A stretch of DNA of 64,000 nucleotides from Delftia tsuruhatensis (GTDB lineage: Bacteria > Pseudomonadota > Gammaproteobacteria > Burkholderiales > Burkholderiaceae_C): NCBI RefSeq assembly GCF_903815225.1, contig NZ_LR813084.1, forward strand, positions 3,762,501 through 3,826,500, read 5' to 3'. Positions 38,717 to 47,286 of the stretch are shown here, in pieces (position 1 is the stretch's first letter; each line of letters begins with the position of its first letter). The notes below the pieces were generated by a model. That model worked only from the letters and a program-made list of their open reading frames with translations. It ran no database searches and was not told where the DNA came from. Made by a program: the position numbers and the translations under genes.

Positions 38717-39166
38717 CTATCTCGAAGCGCTCATTCTTGCCTGCACCCACCGTGTCACGGGGCCGAGCATGGGCAGCTTCGCGAAGATCTCCTCCATGGG
38801 ATCCCAGAAATCCCGGTGAGCCACCACCAGTCCATCGGCATCGAACTGCAGGTGGCTGGCGCCACAGATGCACATCGGCTCGCCCGACTGCCTGACAAAG
38901 GCCAGTTCCCAGAGCAGGAAACCGCTGTCACCCTGGGCCATTCCCTGGTTCACGGTGAAGCGCGGCTGGTCGAGCTGCTCGAACATGTGGGCAAATACCC
39001 GCCCTGTCTCGGCCCTGCCGTGCACCTCGTTGAAGGGATCCTTGAAGAAGGCCTGATCGGCATACAGGGACAGCAGTTCTGCCAGATTGTCCCGGCGCAA
39101 AGCCTCGTAGGCCCGGGCCAGCCGGGCCAGCCGCGGATCGGATATGCCACTGTCCATGGGGTTCAT
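38717..39166 (-). CDS. NTF2-like (SnoaL-fold) protein
   Basis: A 149-residue small alpha+beta cone-fold protein: LARLARAYEALRRDNLAELL, YADQAFFKDPFNEVHGRAET, then VQARMSASR at the end. Such proteins may act as isomerases, hydrolases or simple lipid binders. The start overlaps the SDR stop as ATGA. It is the last gene of the eight-gene coupled operon that begins with the FAD oxidoreductase. Homologues occur in the same cluster type in other Proteobacteria. Function not established. Confidence 0.85.
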   Translation of the reverse strand: MNPMDSGISDPRLARLARAYEALRRDNLAELLSLYADQAFFKDPFNEVHGRAETGRVFAHMFEQLDQPRFTVNQGMAQGDSGFLLWELAFVRQSGEPMCICGASHLQFDADGLVVAHRDFWDPMEEIFAKLPMLGPVTRWVQARMSASR

Positions 39167-39963
39167 GCTCCAGTGATGCGGCGAACCGCGGAAAAATACC
39201 AGGCGTCGGGCAGGCAGCGCAGAAGGCGTACCCAGCGTGTGAAGCGACGCGGGAAATTCATCTCGAAGCGGCCCTGAGCCCAGCCCCGCAGCATCTGCCG
39301 GGCCGCCTCGTCGGCACCGATCAAGGCAGGCATGCTGAAGCGGTTTTGCGCCGTCAGCGGCGTGTCGACGAACCCGGGGTTGATGATGGACACGCCCAGC
39401 CCCAGGCCATGCAGGTCCAGGTAGAGGTTTTCCGCCAGGTTGTTGAGTGCCGCCTTGGTCGGGCCGTAGGCCAGAGACATGGGCAGCCCGCGATAGCCTG
39501 CCACCGAGCCGACCAGGGACAGATGGCCCCGGCCCTCGGCCAGCAGCATGGGAAGTACGGCGGCGAGCAGATGCAGCGCACCGCCATAGTTCACGTCCAG
39601 GTGGCGCTGCATCTCGGCGAGGTCGAACGCCGTGGCGCGCTGCGGCCGGTAGTGGCCTGCGCAGTACAGGACGAGGTCGGGAGCCCTGCCCTCGTGCGCC
39701 AGCACGGCACGGGCGGCCTGCGCGACGGCATCGGCATCGGTCACGTCCAGGGGCAGGGCCAGGCATCCGTCGCGCCCGCGCGCGACCTCCTGCAATGCCG
39801 CGGCATCGCGCGCAGACACGACCACCCGAGCCCCCTTCGCGTGCAACGCCTCGGCCGTGGCGCGTCCTATGCCCGACGACGCGCCCAGAATCCAGGCCGA
39901 GCGGCCACCCCAGTCGGAAAGCGGCGGATTCAGCCGGCCGGAGAACAACGGCATGGCACTCAC
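39163..39963 (-). CDS. Short-chain dehydrogenase/reductase
   Basis: A 266-residue Rossmann-fold SDR. It has the cofactor motif LGASSGIGRATAEAL, the structural NAG-equivalent YCAGHYRP, catalytic Ser in LVGSVAGYRGLP and the YxxxK pair in YGPTKAALNNLAE. The basic environment in VVVSARDAAAL suggests NADP(H). It sits between the DUF3833 and NTF2-like genes, overlapping both by ATGA. It probably oxidises or reduces a lipid intermediate of the operon's pathway (inference). Confidence 0.9.
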   Translation of the reverse strand: MSAMPLFSGRLNPPLSDWGGRSAWILGASSGIGRATAEALHAKGARVVVSARDAAALQEVARGRDGCLALPLDVTDADAVAQAARAVLAHEGRAPDLVLYCAGHYRPQRATAFDLAEMQRHLDVNYGGALHLLAAVLPMLLAEGRGHLSLVGSVAGYRGLPMSLAYGPTKAALNNLAENLYLDLHGLGLGVSIINPGFVDTPLTAQNRFSMPALIGADEAARQMLRGWAQGRFEMNFPRRFTRWVRLLRCLPDAWYFSAVRRITGA

Positions 39964-40520
39964 TCCTTGACGAAGGCCAGCGTCACCTCGCCAAGGTGCA
40001 CACCGAACTTGCTCATGGCCGTGCGGTTGAGCAGGGTCTTCCCATCCATCAGGAACATCCAGTCATCCATGCGGACGTTCCACACCCTCGTGTCCACGGG
40101 CAGGGCCAGCACATAGTTCCAGTGGATGGCATTGCCCGCGCTCTCGCCTCGTGCCTCTCCCACCACATCGTCCGCCCTGCCGCTGTAGCGGCCCTCGCCC
40201 AGGTGCCGGATATGCCAGACACGCTGCTGCGTGCTGCCGTCGCTGTAGACGAAATGTTCATCCAGTGTCCCTTCCTCGCCGTTCCAGCGGCCCGTCATGC
40301 GCACGGTGAAGCGCTTGACCACCTTGCCCGATCGGTCGGTGAACATGCCATGCGCCGTCAATGGCCCATTGAAGTACTGGCGCAGGTCCAGCCGCGGCTG
40401 CTCATGGGCATAGTCCCGCACCGAGGGGCCCGCGCAGCCAGCCAGGGACAAGGCCAATGCGGCCCCCAGGGATGCGCGCCGCAGCGGCGCGAACGAAGCG
40501 AAGTGGTTGAGGGGATTCAT
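39960..40520 (-). CDS. DUF3833 family lipoprotein
   Basis: A 186-residue protein with a lipoprotein signal (LGAALALSLAGCAGPS, lipobox LAGC) and the DUF3833 body (YFNGPLTAHGMFTDRSGKVV, FTVRMTGRWNGEEGTLDEHF, LPVDTRVWNVRMDDWMFLMD). It is predicted to sit in an outer or inner membrane leaflet facing the periplasm. DUF3833 genes recur with cfa-like and FAD oxidoreductase genes. It overlaps the MFS gene upstream and the SDR gene downstream by ATGA. The specific role is unknown. Confidence 0.88.
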   Translation of the reverse strand: MNPLNHFASFAPLRRASLGAALALSLAGCAGPSVRDYAHEQPRLDLRQYFNGPLTAHGMFTDRSGKVVKRFTVRMTGRWNGEEGTLDEHFVYSDGSTQQRVWHIRHLGEGRYSGRADDVVGEARGESAGNAIHWNYVLALPVDTRVWNVRMDDWMFLMDGKTLLNRTAMSKFGVHLGEVTLAFVKE

Positions 40521-41812
40521 GTGTGCCTCCAGGAAGAATGCAGGCGCTCGGCGCGCCAGACCAGCGCCGCCGCCGCCAGCTTGAGCAGGCAGGGCAGCCC
40601 GCCATACGCCCATGCAAGGGCATGCAGGCCGGCCGGGTCGGTGCCGCCGCTGCGATAGCCAGCCGCGGACAGCAGCGGCAGCGCCAGGCCCGCAGCCAGG
40701 GCCAGGTTGAGTTTGGTCGCGCAGTTCCACCAGCCCAGATAGCGGCCCTCGCCCCGCCCCCCTTCGCCCGACTCCTGGATCACCCCCGTGAGCAAGGCAC
40801 CCGGCAATGCCAAGTCCGCGCCCAGCATCAGTCCGCTGGCCAGGCAGATGGCGGCGAATGCCAGGCCGTCGCCGGCTCCCAGCCAGGGCGTGAGTCCGAA
40901 GGCAGGCACGCTGGCCAGCATGCCCATGCGCCAGCTGGGCGCAAGGCCAAGGCGGGAGACGACCCTCACCCACAGCGGCAGTCCCAGGACAGCCGCGCCG
41001 AAATAGCACAGCAGCAACACGGGCAGCAGCTCGGGTGTGCGCAACCGGTCGGCCACGAAGAAGGGCAACAGGGTTGCCGCCACTGCCGCCGCCACCCCGT
41101 TGAGCATGAAGACGGCCAGCAACCGCCGAAATCCGGCGTTGGCCCACACGCAAGAAGGGGTGGCGGCCGCGGGTCGCGGCAACACCACCACGGGAGCACG
41201 GAGCCTGTGCAGCCCGGCCAGGCCCAGGACAAGGCCCAGCCCAAGCGCCCCGCTCGTCGCATCCGGCCCCAGCCAGCCGGGCAGCACGCTGGCCAGCAGC
41301 ACGCCGGCCAGCGTGGCGCCTTCCCGCCAGGCTGTCACACGGGCACGCCATGCAGGCGCGCCGCCCCAGCGGGTTGCCCAGGCCTGGTGGAGGATGGCCA
41401 CGAAGCTGTAGGCCAGTGTGCATGCCAGCAGGCTGCCGGCAAGCCAGAGCAGCATGCTGGCGTGGCCGTCCCGCGGCGGATGCCAGAGCGCCCAGAAGCC
41501 CAGCGCCATCAGCAGACTGGCCACCGCCGCCGCCCGCCAGGCGGGCCGCACCCCCTGGCGCAGCAGCCGGTCGGCCTGGCGACCGAGAGCCGGGTCCACC
41601 AGGGCATCGAATGCGCGCGTGGCCAGCAACACGGCACCCAGCCCTGCCAATGGTGCGCCCGCCACACTGGCGTAGTGGTAGGGCAGGTTCACATACAGGG
41701 GAAGCGACGCAAAGGCCAGCGGTGCAGCCAGTCCACCATAGGCCAGCCCTGTCCGCCAGGGAAGCATGCGGGACATGGCGGGGTACGTTGACATGGCACG
41801 GTCCGGCGGCAT
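40517..41812 (-). CDS. MFS transporter (GPH/MelB-like)
   Basis: A 431-residue membrane protein with about 12 hydrophobic segments. It resembles the glycoside-pentoside-hexuronide/MFS_2 group: GLAYGGLAAPLAFASLPLYVNLP near the start and DALVDPALGRQADR in the first loop. Its ATG directly follows the chalcone-isomerase-like stop (TGAATG); a second ATG six codons in is possible. MFS_2 members transport sugars or lysophospholipids, and a lipid substrate would suit the operon (inference). Confidence 0.87.
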   Translation of the reverse strand: MPPDRAMSTYPAMSRMLPWRTGLAYGGLAAPLAFASLPLYVNLPYHYASVAGAPLAGLGAVLLATRAFDALVDPALGRQADRLLRQGVRPAWRAAAVASLLMALGFWALWHPPRDGHASMLLWLAGSLLACTLAYSFVAILHQAWATRWGGAPAWRARVTAWREGATLAGVLLASVLPGWLGPDATSGALGLGLVLGLAGLHRLRAPVVVLPRPAAATPSCVWANAGFRRLLAVFMLNGVAAAVAATLLPFFVADRLRTPELLPVLLLCYFGAAVLGLPLWVRVVSRLGLAPSWRMGMLASVPAFGLTPWLGAGDGLAFAAICLASGLMLGADLALPGALLTGVIQESGEGGRGEGRYLGWWNCATKLNLALAAGLALPLLSAAGYRSGGTDPAGLHALAWAYGGLPCLLKLAAAALVWRAERLHSSWRHT

Positions 41813-42403
41813 TCAGCCCAGGCCCAGCAACGAGGTGCGCATGGCGGGTGCCGAAGTCTGCGGCGCCAGCCAGATACCGAAGAAAAGGCGCGCGTATTCG
41901 GTATCCCGTATCTGCGCGGTCTGGCGTCCGTTGTGGAAGAAGCGCACGTTGCCCATTCCGTCGTTCAGGCCCAGCAGACGGTCTTGCGGCCCCACGTCGG
42001 GAAACGCCTGCTTCATAAGGCCCAGCCACTGCCGGGCCTGCTCCTCGGTGAAACTCCCGACCCTGCGCATTTCGGCGATGGAGCGCTCGGCAATGGCCTC
42101 GCCCTGGAGCTTGCGGTCATAGACCAGTTCCAGCGCGAACGGGTGGCGCGCATAGTCCTCGGACTGGAAGCCCGCAACGGCCCACAGCCTTGCCTCGTAG
42201 ACGCGCAGGCCGAAGAAGCGCAGTACGCCAGAGCCGAGCAGACGCGCGGCGGGCAAGGCGCCGCCCAGTTCCGCGGGAATGTCCGCCGTGGCGGGCTCGG
42301 CATGAAGTTCATCGGTCATGGTGATCATTGAAGTGGCGATGGCGCAGGCGACGCCCCAGGCCAGGGCCTGGCGGCGGGGTACATGGGGCTTGGCGGTGGT
42401 CAT
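41813..42403 (-). CDS. Chalcone isomerase-like exported protein
   Basis: A 196-residue protein of the bacterial chalcone-isomerase-like family, built on a fold that binds fatty acids. A hydrophobic N-terminus with RRQALAWGVACAIATSMITM suggests export, with a twin-arginine flavour. The body has GSGVLRFFGLRVYEARLWAV, HPFALELVYDRKLQGEAIAE and FFHNGRQTAQIRDTEYARLFFGIWL, typical of the family. The start overlaps the cfa-like stop as ATGA. It probably binds or shuttles an acyl chain rather than a flavonoid (inference). Confidence 0.85.
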   Translation of the reverse strand: MTTAKPHVPRRQALAWGVACAIATSMITMTDELHAEPATADIPAELGGALPAARLLGSGVLRFFGLRVYEARLWAVAGFQSEDYARHPFALELVYDRKLQGEAIAERSIAEMRRVGSFTEEQARQWLGLMKQAFPDVGPQDRLLGLNDGMGNVRFFHNGRQTAQIRDTEYARLFFGIWLAPQTSAPAMRTSLLGLG

Positions 42404-43668
42404 GGCACGGGCCTGCGCAGCGTGAACTGGACCACATCGGTGTTGCCGGTGTCGAATGCGGCTTCGCAATAGGCAAGATAGAAAGTCCAGATGCGCACGA
42501 AGCGTTCATCGAAGCCCTGGCCGCGCACCGACTCGATGCGGTCCTCGAAGGACTGGCGCCAGCGCCGCAGCGTCTCAGCATAGTCGGGCCCGAAGGCCAT
42601 GCGGCCTTCCACCACCAGGCCGGCACGGCGTGCCTCCTGCTCGAAAGCAGCCGCGCTGGGCAGCAGCCCCCCGGGAAAGATGTACTGCTGGATGAAGTCC
42701 GTCGAGCGCAGATACCGCGCGAACAGGTCTTCACGCAGCGTGATGGTCTGTATGCATGCCAGACCGCCAGGCTTGAGGCAGTCGCGCAGCATCTCGAAGT
42801 AGCCGCGCCAGTATTCGCGGCCGACGGCTTCGAACATCTCGATGGAGACGATGGCATCGAAAGGCTCTCCCGCATGCCGTGCAGGCAGGTCACGGTAGTC
42901 CTGATAGCGCAGTTGCACGGCATCGGCCAGGCCGGCCTGCTGCATGCGCCGCTGCCCCCAGGCCAGTTGCTCGCGCGAAAGCGTGACGCCCGTGACCCGG
43001 GCGCCGAACTCGCGCGCCGCTGCTTCGGCCAGCCCACCCCAGCCGCAACCGATTTCCAGCAGGCGCTGGCCCGGCTGCAAGCACACCTGTTCGAGCGAAC
43101 GCCTGAACTTGGCTTGCTGGGCTGCCTGCAGATCAGCCTGGCGCAGCGACTCTCCCGTGCGTCCCTCGAACCAGGCCGCGCTGTAGCTCATGCCGGGGTC
43201 CAGCCACAGCCGATAGAAATCGTTGCCCAGGTCGTAGTGGGCGTGGATGTTCCTGGCGCTGCCGGCCCGCGTATTGCGCTGCAGCAGGTGGCGCAGACGG
43301 TAGCCCAGCCGCCCCCACCAGCTGCCATAGACCAGGCTTTGAACATGATCACGGTTGACCATGCACAGCCGCAGCAGCGCGGCCAGGTCGGGGCTGTCCC
43401 ATTCGCCGGCGATGTAGCCCTCCGCCAAGCCGATGTCGCCGGATCTCAGCGTACGCTCCAGCGCCTGCCAGCGATGCAGCACGCAATGCGCATCGACAGA
43501 TCCGGAGGGTGCGCGCGGCAGGCGCAGCAGGCGGCCGTCGGGCTGTACCAGCTCCAATTGGCCCTGCGGCAGGCGTTCGAGCAGATCCAGCACGCGCCGC
43601 GCCCGCGCAGGCATGGGGCGCGGCGTGGCAGCGGAGGGGCTCGGCATGGGGGCGGCGGTAGTGTTCAT
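42400..43668 (-). CDS. Cyclopropane-fatty-acyl-phospholipid synthase family methyltransferase
   Basis: A 422-residue SAM-dependent enzyme of the CFA/MmaA group. The N-terminal segment (VLDLLERLPQGQLELVQPDG) is followed by the SAM site LLEIGCGWGGLAEAAAREFG and IVSIEMFEAVGREYWRGYFE. It methylates or cyclopropanates unsaturated acyl chains on phospholipids. In Rhodobacter and related bacteria a CFA-type methyltransferase beside an FAD oxidoreductase and a DUF1365 gene belongs to singlet-oxygen regulons and has been linked to methylated or furan fatty acids. Same context here, third gene of the operon, ATGA-coupled on both sides. Confidence 0.92.
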   Translation of the reverse strand: MNTTAAPMPSPSAATPRPMPARARRVLDLLERLPQGQLELVQPDGRLLRLPRAPSGSVDAHCVLHRWQALERTLRSGDIGLAEGYIAGEWDSPDLAALLRLCMVNRDHVQSLVYGSWWGRLGYRLRHLLQRNTRAGSARNIHAHYDLGNDFYRLWLDPGMSYSAAWFEGRTGESLRQADLQAAQQAKFRRSLEQVCLQPGQRLLEIGCGWGGLAEAAAREFGARVTGVTLSREQLAWGQRRMQQAGLADAVQLRYQDYRDLPARHAGEPFDAIVSIEMFEAVGREYWRGYFEMLRDCLKPGGLACIQTITLREDLFARYLRSTDFIQQYIFPGGLLPSAAAFEQEARRAGLVVEGRMAFGPDYAETLRRWRQSFEDRIESVRGQGFDERFVRIWTFYLAYCEAAFDTGNTDVVQFTLRRPVP

Positions 43669-44417
43669 CGTGTGACGAAGCGCTCGGGCTCGGAGGGTTT
43701 GCCATGGAAAGGCACGCGCTTGGCCCAGAGGCGCAGCGCCTGCCAGTGGATACGGGCGATGACACCCAGCGTCATCAGGGGAGTGCCGAAGAACGCGCGG
43801 CGCACGGCCGAGCTGTCCAGCGGGGACAGCACGCCTCCCACGCTGGTCTGCAGCAGAGGCCCCTGCTCGTCATGGAGATCCACGCGCGCCAGGGTGCGGC
43901 CCTGCCCAAGTTCGAAGCGGAAGCGGTACTCGCCCCGCACTTCGCAGAATGGCGAGACATGGAACTGCTTGCCTGCCACCTGCTCTCTGCCCCAGTCCAG
44001 ATCGGAGCCCGCCAGCAGATAGGCATGGCGCTCGCCAAAGGTGTTGTTGACCTCGGCCAGCACGGCAGCCAGCGAACCATCGGCGCGGTGGGCATACCAG
44101 AAGCTCACAGGCTTGAACACATAGCCCAGCACGCGGGGGAAGGTGTGCAGCCAGACCTCGCCATCGGCATCTGCAATACCCTCGTTGCACAACAGCTGTT
44201 CGAACCAGGCCAGCGCATCGGACCCACCCTCGCCGTGGTCGCCGTCATGGAAGCTGATCCAGCCGCGCCGGTTGCGCCTGAGCACGGCGTCCGGCTGCGT
44301 GCGCAGGCTGCGCATGGGCAGCATCAGGAAGTAGCCGGGATAGCGAAAGGCATGCTCGACAGGCCGCAGGCGACGGTGCCAGACATGGCCGAATCCGATG
44401 AGGGGCCGCGACATCAC
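43665..44417 (-). CDS. DUF1365 family protein
   Basis: A 250-residue DUF1365 protein: GFGHVWHRRLRPVEHAFRYP at the start, then YFLMLPMRSL, YVFKPVSFWYAHRADGSLAA and VNNTFGERHAYLL, all family hallmarks. Biochemical function is not settled; it nearly always neighbours the FAD oxidoreductase and CFA-like genes. It sits between those two with ATGA overlaps at both ends, implying stoichiometric production. A role in acyl-chain modification is inferred from context. Confidence 0.92.
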   Translation of the reverse strand: MMSRPLIGFGHVWHRRLRPVEHAFRYPGYFLMLPMRSLRTQPDAVLRRNRRGWISFHDGDHGEGGSDALAWFEQLLCNEGIADADGEVWLHTFPRVLGYVFKPVSFWYAHRADGSLAAVLAEVNNTFGERHAYLLAGSDLDWGREQVAGKQFHVSPFCEVRGEYRFRFELGQGRTLARVDLHDEQGPLLQTSVGGVLSPLDSSAVRRAFFGTPLMTLGVIARIHWQALRLWAKRVPFHGKPSEPERFVTR

Positions 44418-45751
44418 GCCACCCCCTCGACGCCCGGGTTGGCGGGCAGCGCCGGCAAGGCGTGCAGCAGCCCGTCGGCCGCCTCCAGGCCGGACCGCAG
44501 TCCATCCTCATGGAAACCGTAGCCGCACCATGCGCCGCAGAACCAGGTCCGGCGCCGGCCCTGCAGGGAGCCTACCCGGCCTTGCGCTTGGATGGCCGCC
44601 AGATCGAACACCGGATGGCTGTATTCGATGCGCGCGTGGACCTTGCCTTCATCGATGGGGCGTACCGGATTGAGCGACACCATCACGGGCTGCTGCCAGG
44701 GCAGAGGCTGCAGGCGATTGAGCAGGTAGTGAAGGCAGACGCCCATCCGGTCCCGCCCGGAATCGGCGGCACGCTCATAGTTCCATGCAGCCCATGCAGC
44801 CTTGCGGCGCGGCAGCACGCCGGCATCGGTATGCAAAACCGCCTGGTTGGGCTGATAGCGGATGGCACCCAGCACGCTGCGCTCCTGCTGCGAGGCATCC
44901 CTGCCCAGCAGGCGCAAGGCCTGATCGCTGTGACAGGCCAGGACCACGGCATCGAACTGCTCCGTGCCATGCGCGGTCTGCACCAGCACCGCATGCTCCA
45001 TCCGGCGCAGGCCCAGCACGGGCGTGCTCAGGCGTGCCTCGTGACGCGCATCGTGCTGCAGGCTGGCCAGCATGCGCCGCACATACTGGCGCGAGCCGCC
45101 TCGCACCGTGAACCACTGCGGCCGGTCCGTGACCTGGATCAGCCCATGGTTGTGGCAAAAGCGGATCAGCGTGGCCACGGGAAAGCGCAGCATCTGGTCG
45201 GTGGGACAGGACCAGATGCAGCCCATCATGGGGAGCAGATAGTCCTGCCGGAAGGCCGCGCCAAAGCCATGCTCATCCAGAAAGACTTCGATGGAGCCGC
45301 GCAGCCGGACATCATCCTCCTGCCTGGCGAGGCGCGTGGCCAGGCGGTTGAAGCGCAGGATCTCGGCCAGCATTCCCAGAAAACGCGGGCGCAACAGATT
45401 GCCATGCTGCGCAAACACGCTTGCCAGTGAACTGCCACCCCATTCGAGGCAGGCGCCGCCATCGGCCCGTGGAGCCTGCACCGAAAAGGACATTTCGGCC
45501 GCAGCCGTCGGCACCTGCAGTTCCTCGAACAAGCGCGTCAACAGCGGATAGGTGCGGTGGTTGAAGACCAGAAAGCCCGTGTCCACGCCCTGGCTCACGC
45601 CATCCAGCGTCAAATCGATGGTGTTGGCATGCCCGCCGAAATGGCTGCCCGCCTCCAGCAAGGTCACGCCATGACTGCCCGGCGCCGCGGCCAGCCTTCG
45701 TGCCGCGGCCAGACCCGCAATCCCCGATCCGATGACAGCAATGCGATGCAT
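44414..45751 (-). CDS. FAD-dependent oxidoreductase (amine-oxidase fold, COG2907-like)
   Basis: A 445-residue flavoprotein. An N-terminal Rossmann motif (IAVIGSGIAGLAAARRLAAA) and SHFGGHANTIDLTLDGVSQG bind FAD. The C-terminus carries the closing FAD motif (WFCGAWCGYGFHEDGLRSGL). COG2907-type proteins occur with CFA-like methyltransferases and are thought to desaturate or reduce acyl chains. First gene of the eight-gene operon, transcribed divergently from a TetR regulator. Its short upstream region contains a TGAACT/AGTTCA operator-like dyad. Confidence 0.92.
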   Translation of the reverse strand: MHRIAVIGSGIAGLAAARRLAAAPGSHGVTLLEAGSHFGGHANTIDLTLDGVSQGVDTGFLVFNHRTYPLLTRLFEELQVPTAAAEMSFSVQAPRADGGACLEWGGSSLASVFAQHGNLLRPRFLGMLAEILRFNRLATRLARQEDDVRLRGSIEVFLDEHGFGAAFRQDYLLPMMGCIWSCPTDQMLRFPVATLIRFCHNHGLIQVTDRPQWFTVRGGSRQYVRRMLASLQHDARHEARLSTPVLGLRRMEHAVLVQTAHGTEQFDAVVLACHSDQALRLLGRDASQQERSVLGAIRYQPNQAVLHTDAGVLPRRKAAWAAWNYERAADSGRDRMGVCLHYLLNRLQPLPWQQPVMVSLNPVRPIDEGKVHARIEYSHPVFDLAAIQAQGRVGSLQGRRRTWFCGAWCGYGFHEDGLRSGLEAADGLLHALPALPANPGVEGVA

Positions 45752-45804
45752 GGGAACGCCTTTCCTGAATGAAGCAGCCCATCAAAACCAGAAAGATCAA
45801 ACAA

Positions 45805-45820
45805 TGAACTGATGAGTTCA
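45805..45820. promoter_or_regulatory. TGAACT-N4-AGTTCA dyad, candidate TetR operator
   Basis: A perfect 6-4-6 inverted repeat in the AT-rich 141-base region between the lipid operon and its divergent tetR gene. It is followed by TATATA, a possible promoter element. Position suits repression of the FAD-oxidoreductase operon. Confidence 0.5.
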
Positions 45821-45892
45821 AACTATATACCAAGTAACCCAAATTTGCACCATGAGGTATCAAATATGACCTGGCACGTCTAAAATATCGCT

Positions 45893-46531
45893 ATGACAAG
45901 TCGCTCCTCGATCAAAGAACAGATACAGCGTGTGCGCGAGCAGGCCATCGTCACAGCCGTCAACCGGCTGCTGGCCACCAAGGGCTACGACGCGATGACG
46001 GTGGACGAGGTCGCGGCCGAGGCAGGCATGGCCAAGGCCAGCCTCTACAAGCTGTTCACCTCCAAGGAAGAACTCGCGGGGGCCGCCATGGTCGGCGTGC
46101 TGGACCGCGCACTGGCCTTCGTGGACGGTTTGCGAGACGAGGCCTCCCGCGCGGCCGAGGCCGGGGCGCCCCAGGGCCCGCTGGAGCAGCTCAAGGCCGT
46201 GACGCGCTGGGCCATGCAGACACAGCTGGAGGGTGAAATGCCTTCGCTGCCCGCGCAAAACTCCAACCTGAGCGCCTCGCTGCAATCCAACGATGCCTAC
46301 ATGGACCGGTTGATCGCCTTGAGCAACCGGCTCAGCATCTGGATCACCGAGGCCCAGACCAGCGGGCAGCTGCAGGCCACGCTCCCTCCCGAACTGGTGC
46401 TTTACACGCTGTTCGCACGGGCCTGCGATCCGGTGGTGGCCCTGCTCAAGGAGTCGGGCCAGTACACGCATGCGCAAATCATCGACTGGGTGTCGAGCAC
46501 GACCTTCGACGGGCTGGCCACAACCCGGTGA
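45893..46531 (+). CDS. TetR/AcrR family transcriptional regulator
   Basis: A 212-residue TetR-type regulator with helix-turn-helix MTVDEVAAEAGMAKASLYKLF (about residues 35-55) and an all-helical ligand domain. No ribosome-binding site precedes the ATG and a TAAAAT lies only 7 bases upstream, so translation may be leaderless or start-poor. It is divergent from the eight-gene lipid operon and is the only regulator in sight, taking the place held by the RpoE/ChrR pair in Rhodobacter-type clusters. The ligand may be an acyl-CoA or a lipid peroxide (inference). Confidence 0.9.
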   Translation: MTSRSSIKEQIQRVREQAIVTAVNRLLATKGYDAMTVDEVAAEAGMAKASLYKLFTSKEELAGAAMVGVLDRALAFVDGLRDEASRAAEAGAPQGPLEQLKAVTRWAMQTQLEGEMPSLPAQNSNLSASLQSNDAYMDRLIALSNRLSIWITEAQTSGQLQATLPPELVLYTLFARACDPVVALLKESGQYTHAQIIDWVSSTTFDGLATTR

Positions 46532-46559
46532 GGGCCAGCGCAGCGACCCGGCACCCCTG

Positions 46560-46585
46560 ACACGGTGTTACAGCGCGGACCGTGT
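46560..46585. promoter_or_regulatory. ACACGGT-N12-ACCGTGT inverted repeat
   Basis: A perfect 7-base dyad just upstream of a TTAGAT -10-like hexamer and a small 40-codon reading frame. It could be an operator for that frame or a weak hairpin at the end of tetR. Confidence 0.3.
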
Positions 46586-46628
46586 TCACCGTTAGATTGG
46601 CGCGTTCGCACAACGCACCAACGACGAG

Positions 46629-46751
46629 ATGAAACCCAAGATCAACTTCATTGAAAGAGAGCGCCTCTTCCGGCGAGAACTGAAACGGCGCAAGGTGAGA
46701 TTCCTGCCCATGCAGGTCCTGCGCCGCCTGTTCGAAAAGGCGGGCATCTGA
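46629..46751 (+). CDS. Putative small basic protein (40 aa)
   Basis: A 40-codon frame beginning MKPKINFIERERLFRRELKR and ending LRRLFEKAGI. The composition is that of a basic amphipathic helix rather than of random GC-rich translation, since it has few Ala, Pro or Gly residues. A possible promoter (TTAGAT) lies 32 bases upstream, but only a weak GACGAG precedes the ATG. No family recognised. The opposite strand has an unconvincing alternative frame. Confidence 0.4.
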   Translation: MKPKINFIERERLFRRELKRRKVRFLPMQVLRRLFEKAGI

Positions 46752-46797
46752 GCCGGGTCGCGGGCGCCGGCCTGACCCGCCTTCGCTCACAAGGACA

Positions 46798-47079
46798 TCA
46801 GGGGCGGGCCTCCTGCCCCGGTCCATCGGCAACCGGCAGGGCTGCGGGATCGGCATGCAGCGCCTCGCTGAGCTGGTCGACGACGATGGCCCAGGCCGCG
46901 TCCGCCTGCCATTGCTGGGAAAACAATGCGCGCTGCGCATCGCTCCAGAAAGGCGCCTCGACCAGCAAGGTGCCCTTGTCCAGGCGGTGGGTCTCGATGA
47001 AGCGCTGGATGGCCTCGGGACTGGAATCCAGGCCCAGCTGGTCGAAGAGGTGGGTCATGGTCGGTTCGGCAGTGATCAT
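46798..47079 (-). CDS. DUF2789 family protein
   Basis: A 93-residue protein with the DUF2789 pattern: MTHLFDQLGLDSSPEAIQRF, IETHRLDKGTLLVEAPFWSD and AQRALFSQQWQADAAWAIVV. The ATG seven codons before MTHLFDQ is preferred because AAAGGA lies upstream of it. Soluble, function unknown. It stands alone between the small basic frame and an exported small protein. Confidence 0.85.
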   Translation of the reverse strand: MITAEPTMTHLFDQLGLDSSPEAIQRFIETHRLDKGTLLVEAPFWSDAQRALFSQQWQADAAWAIVVDQLSEALHADPAALPVADGPGQEARP

Positions 47080-47286
47080 GGAGCGTCCTTTCTCGATGTG
47101 GATGGCAAGTCCATGCAAGGCTAGGGGCTGTCCGGGCCCCGCCGTGTCGGACACGCAGGCAAGCTGCCGTCGGAAGCCCTGCGCCAGGCACGCAGCCTCG
47201 CCCGCGCCCAACTCCGGCCTGCGCCTACAGGTCCAGCCGCCTCGACCGGGGCACGATGCTGCCATCGCATCACAGGAAGCCCATCG

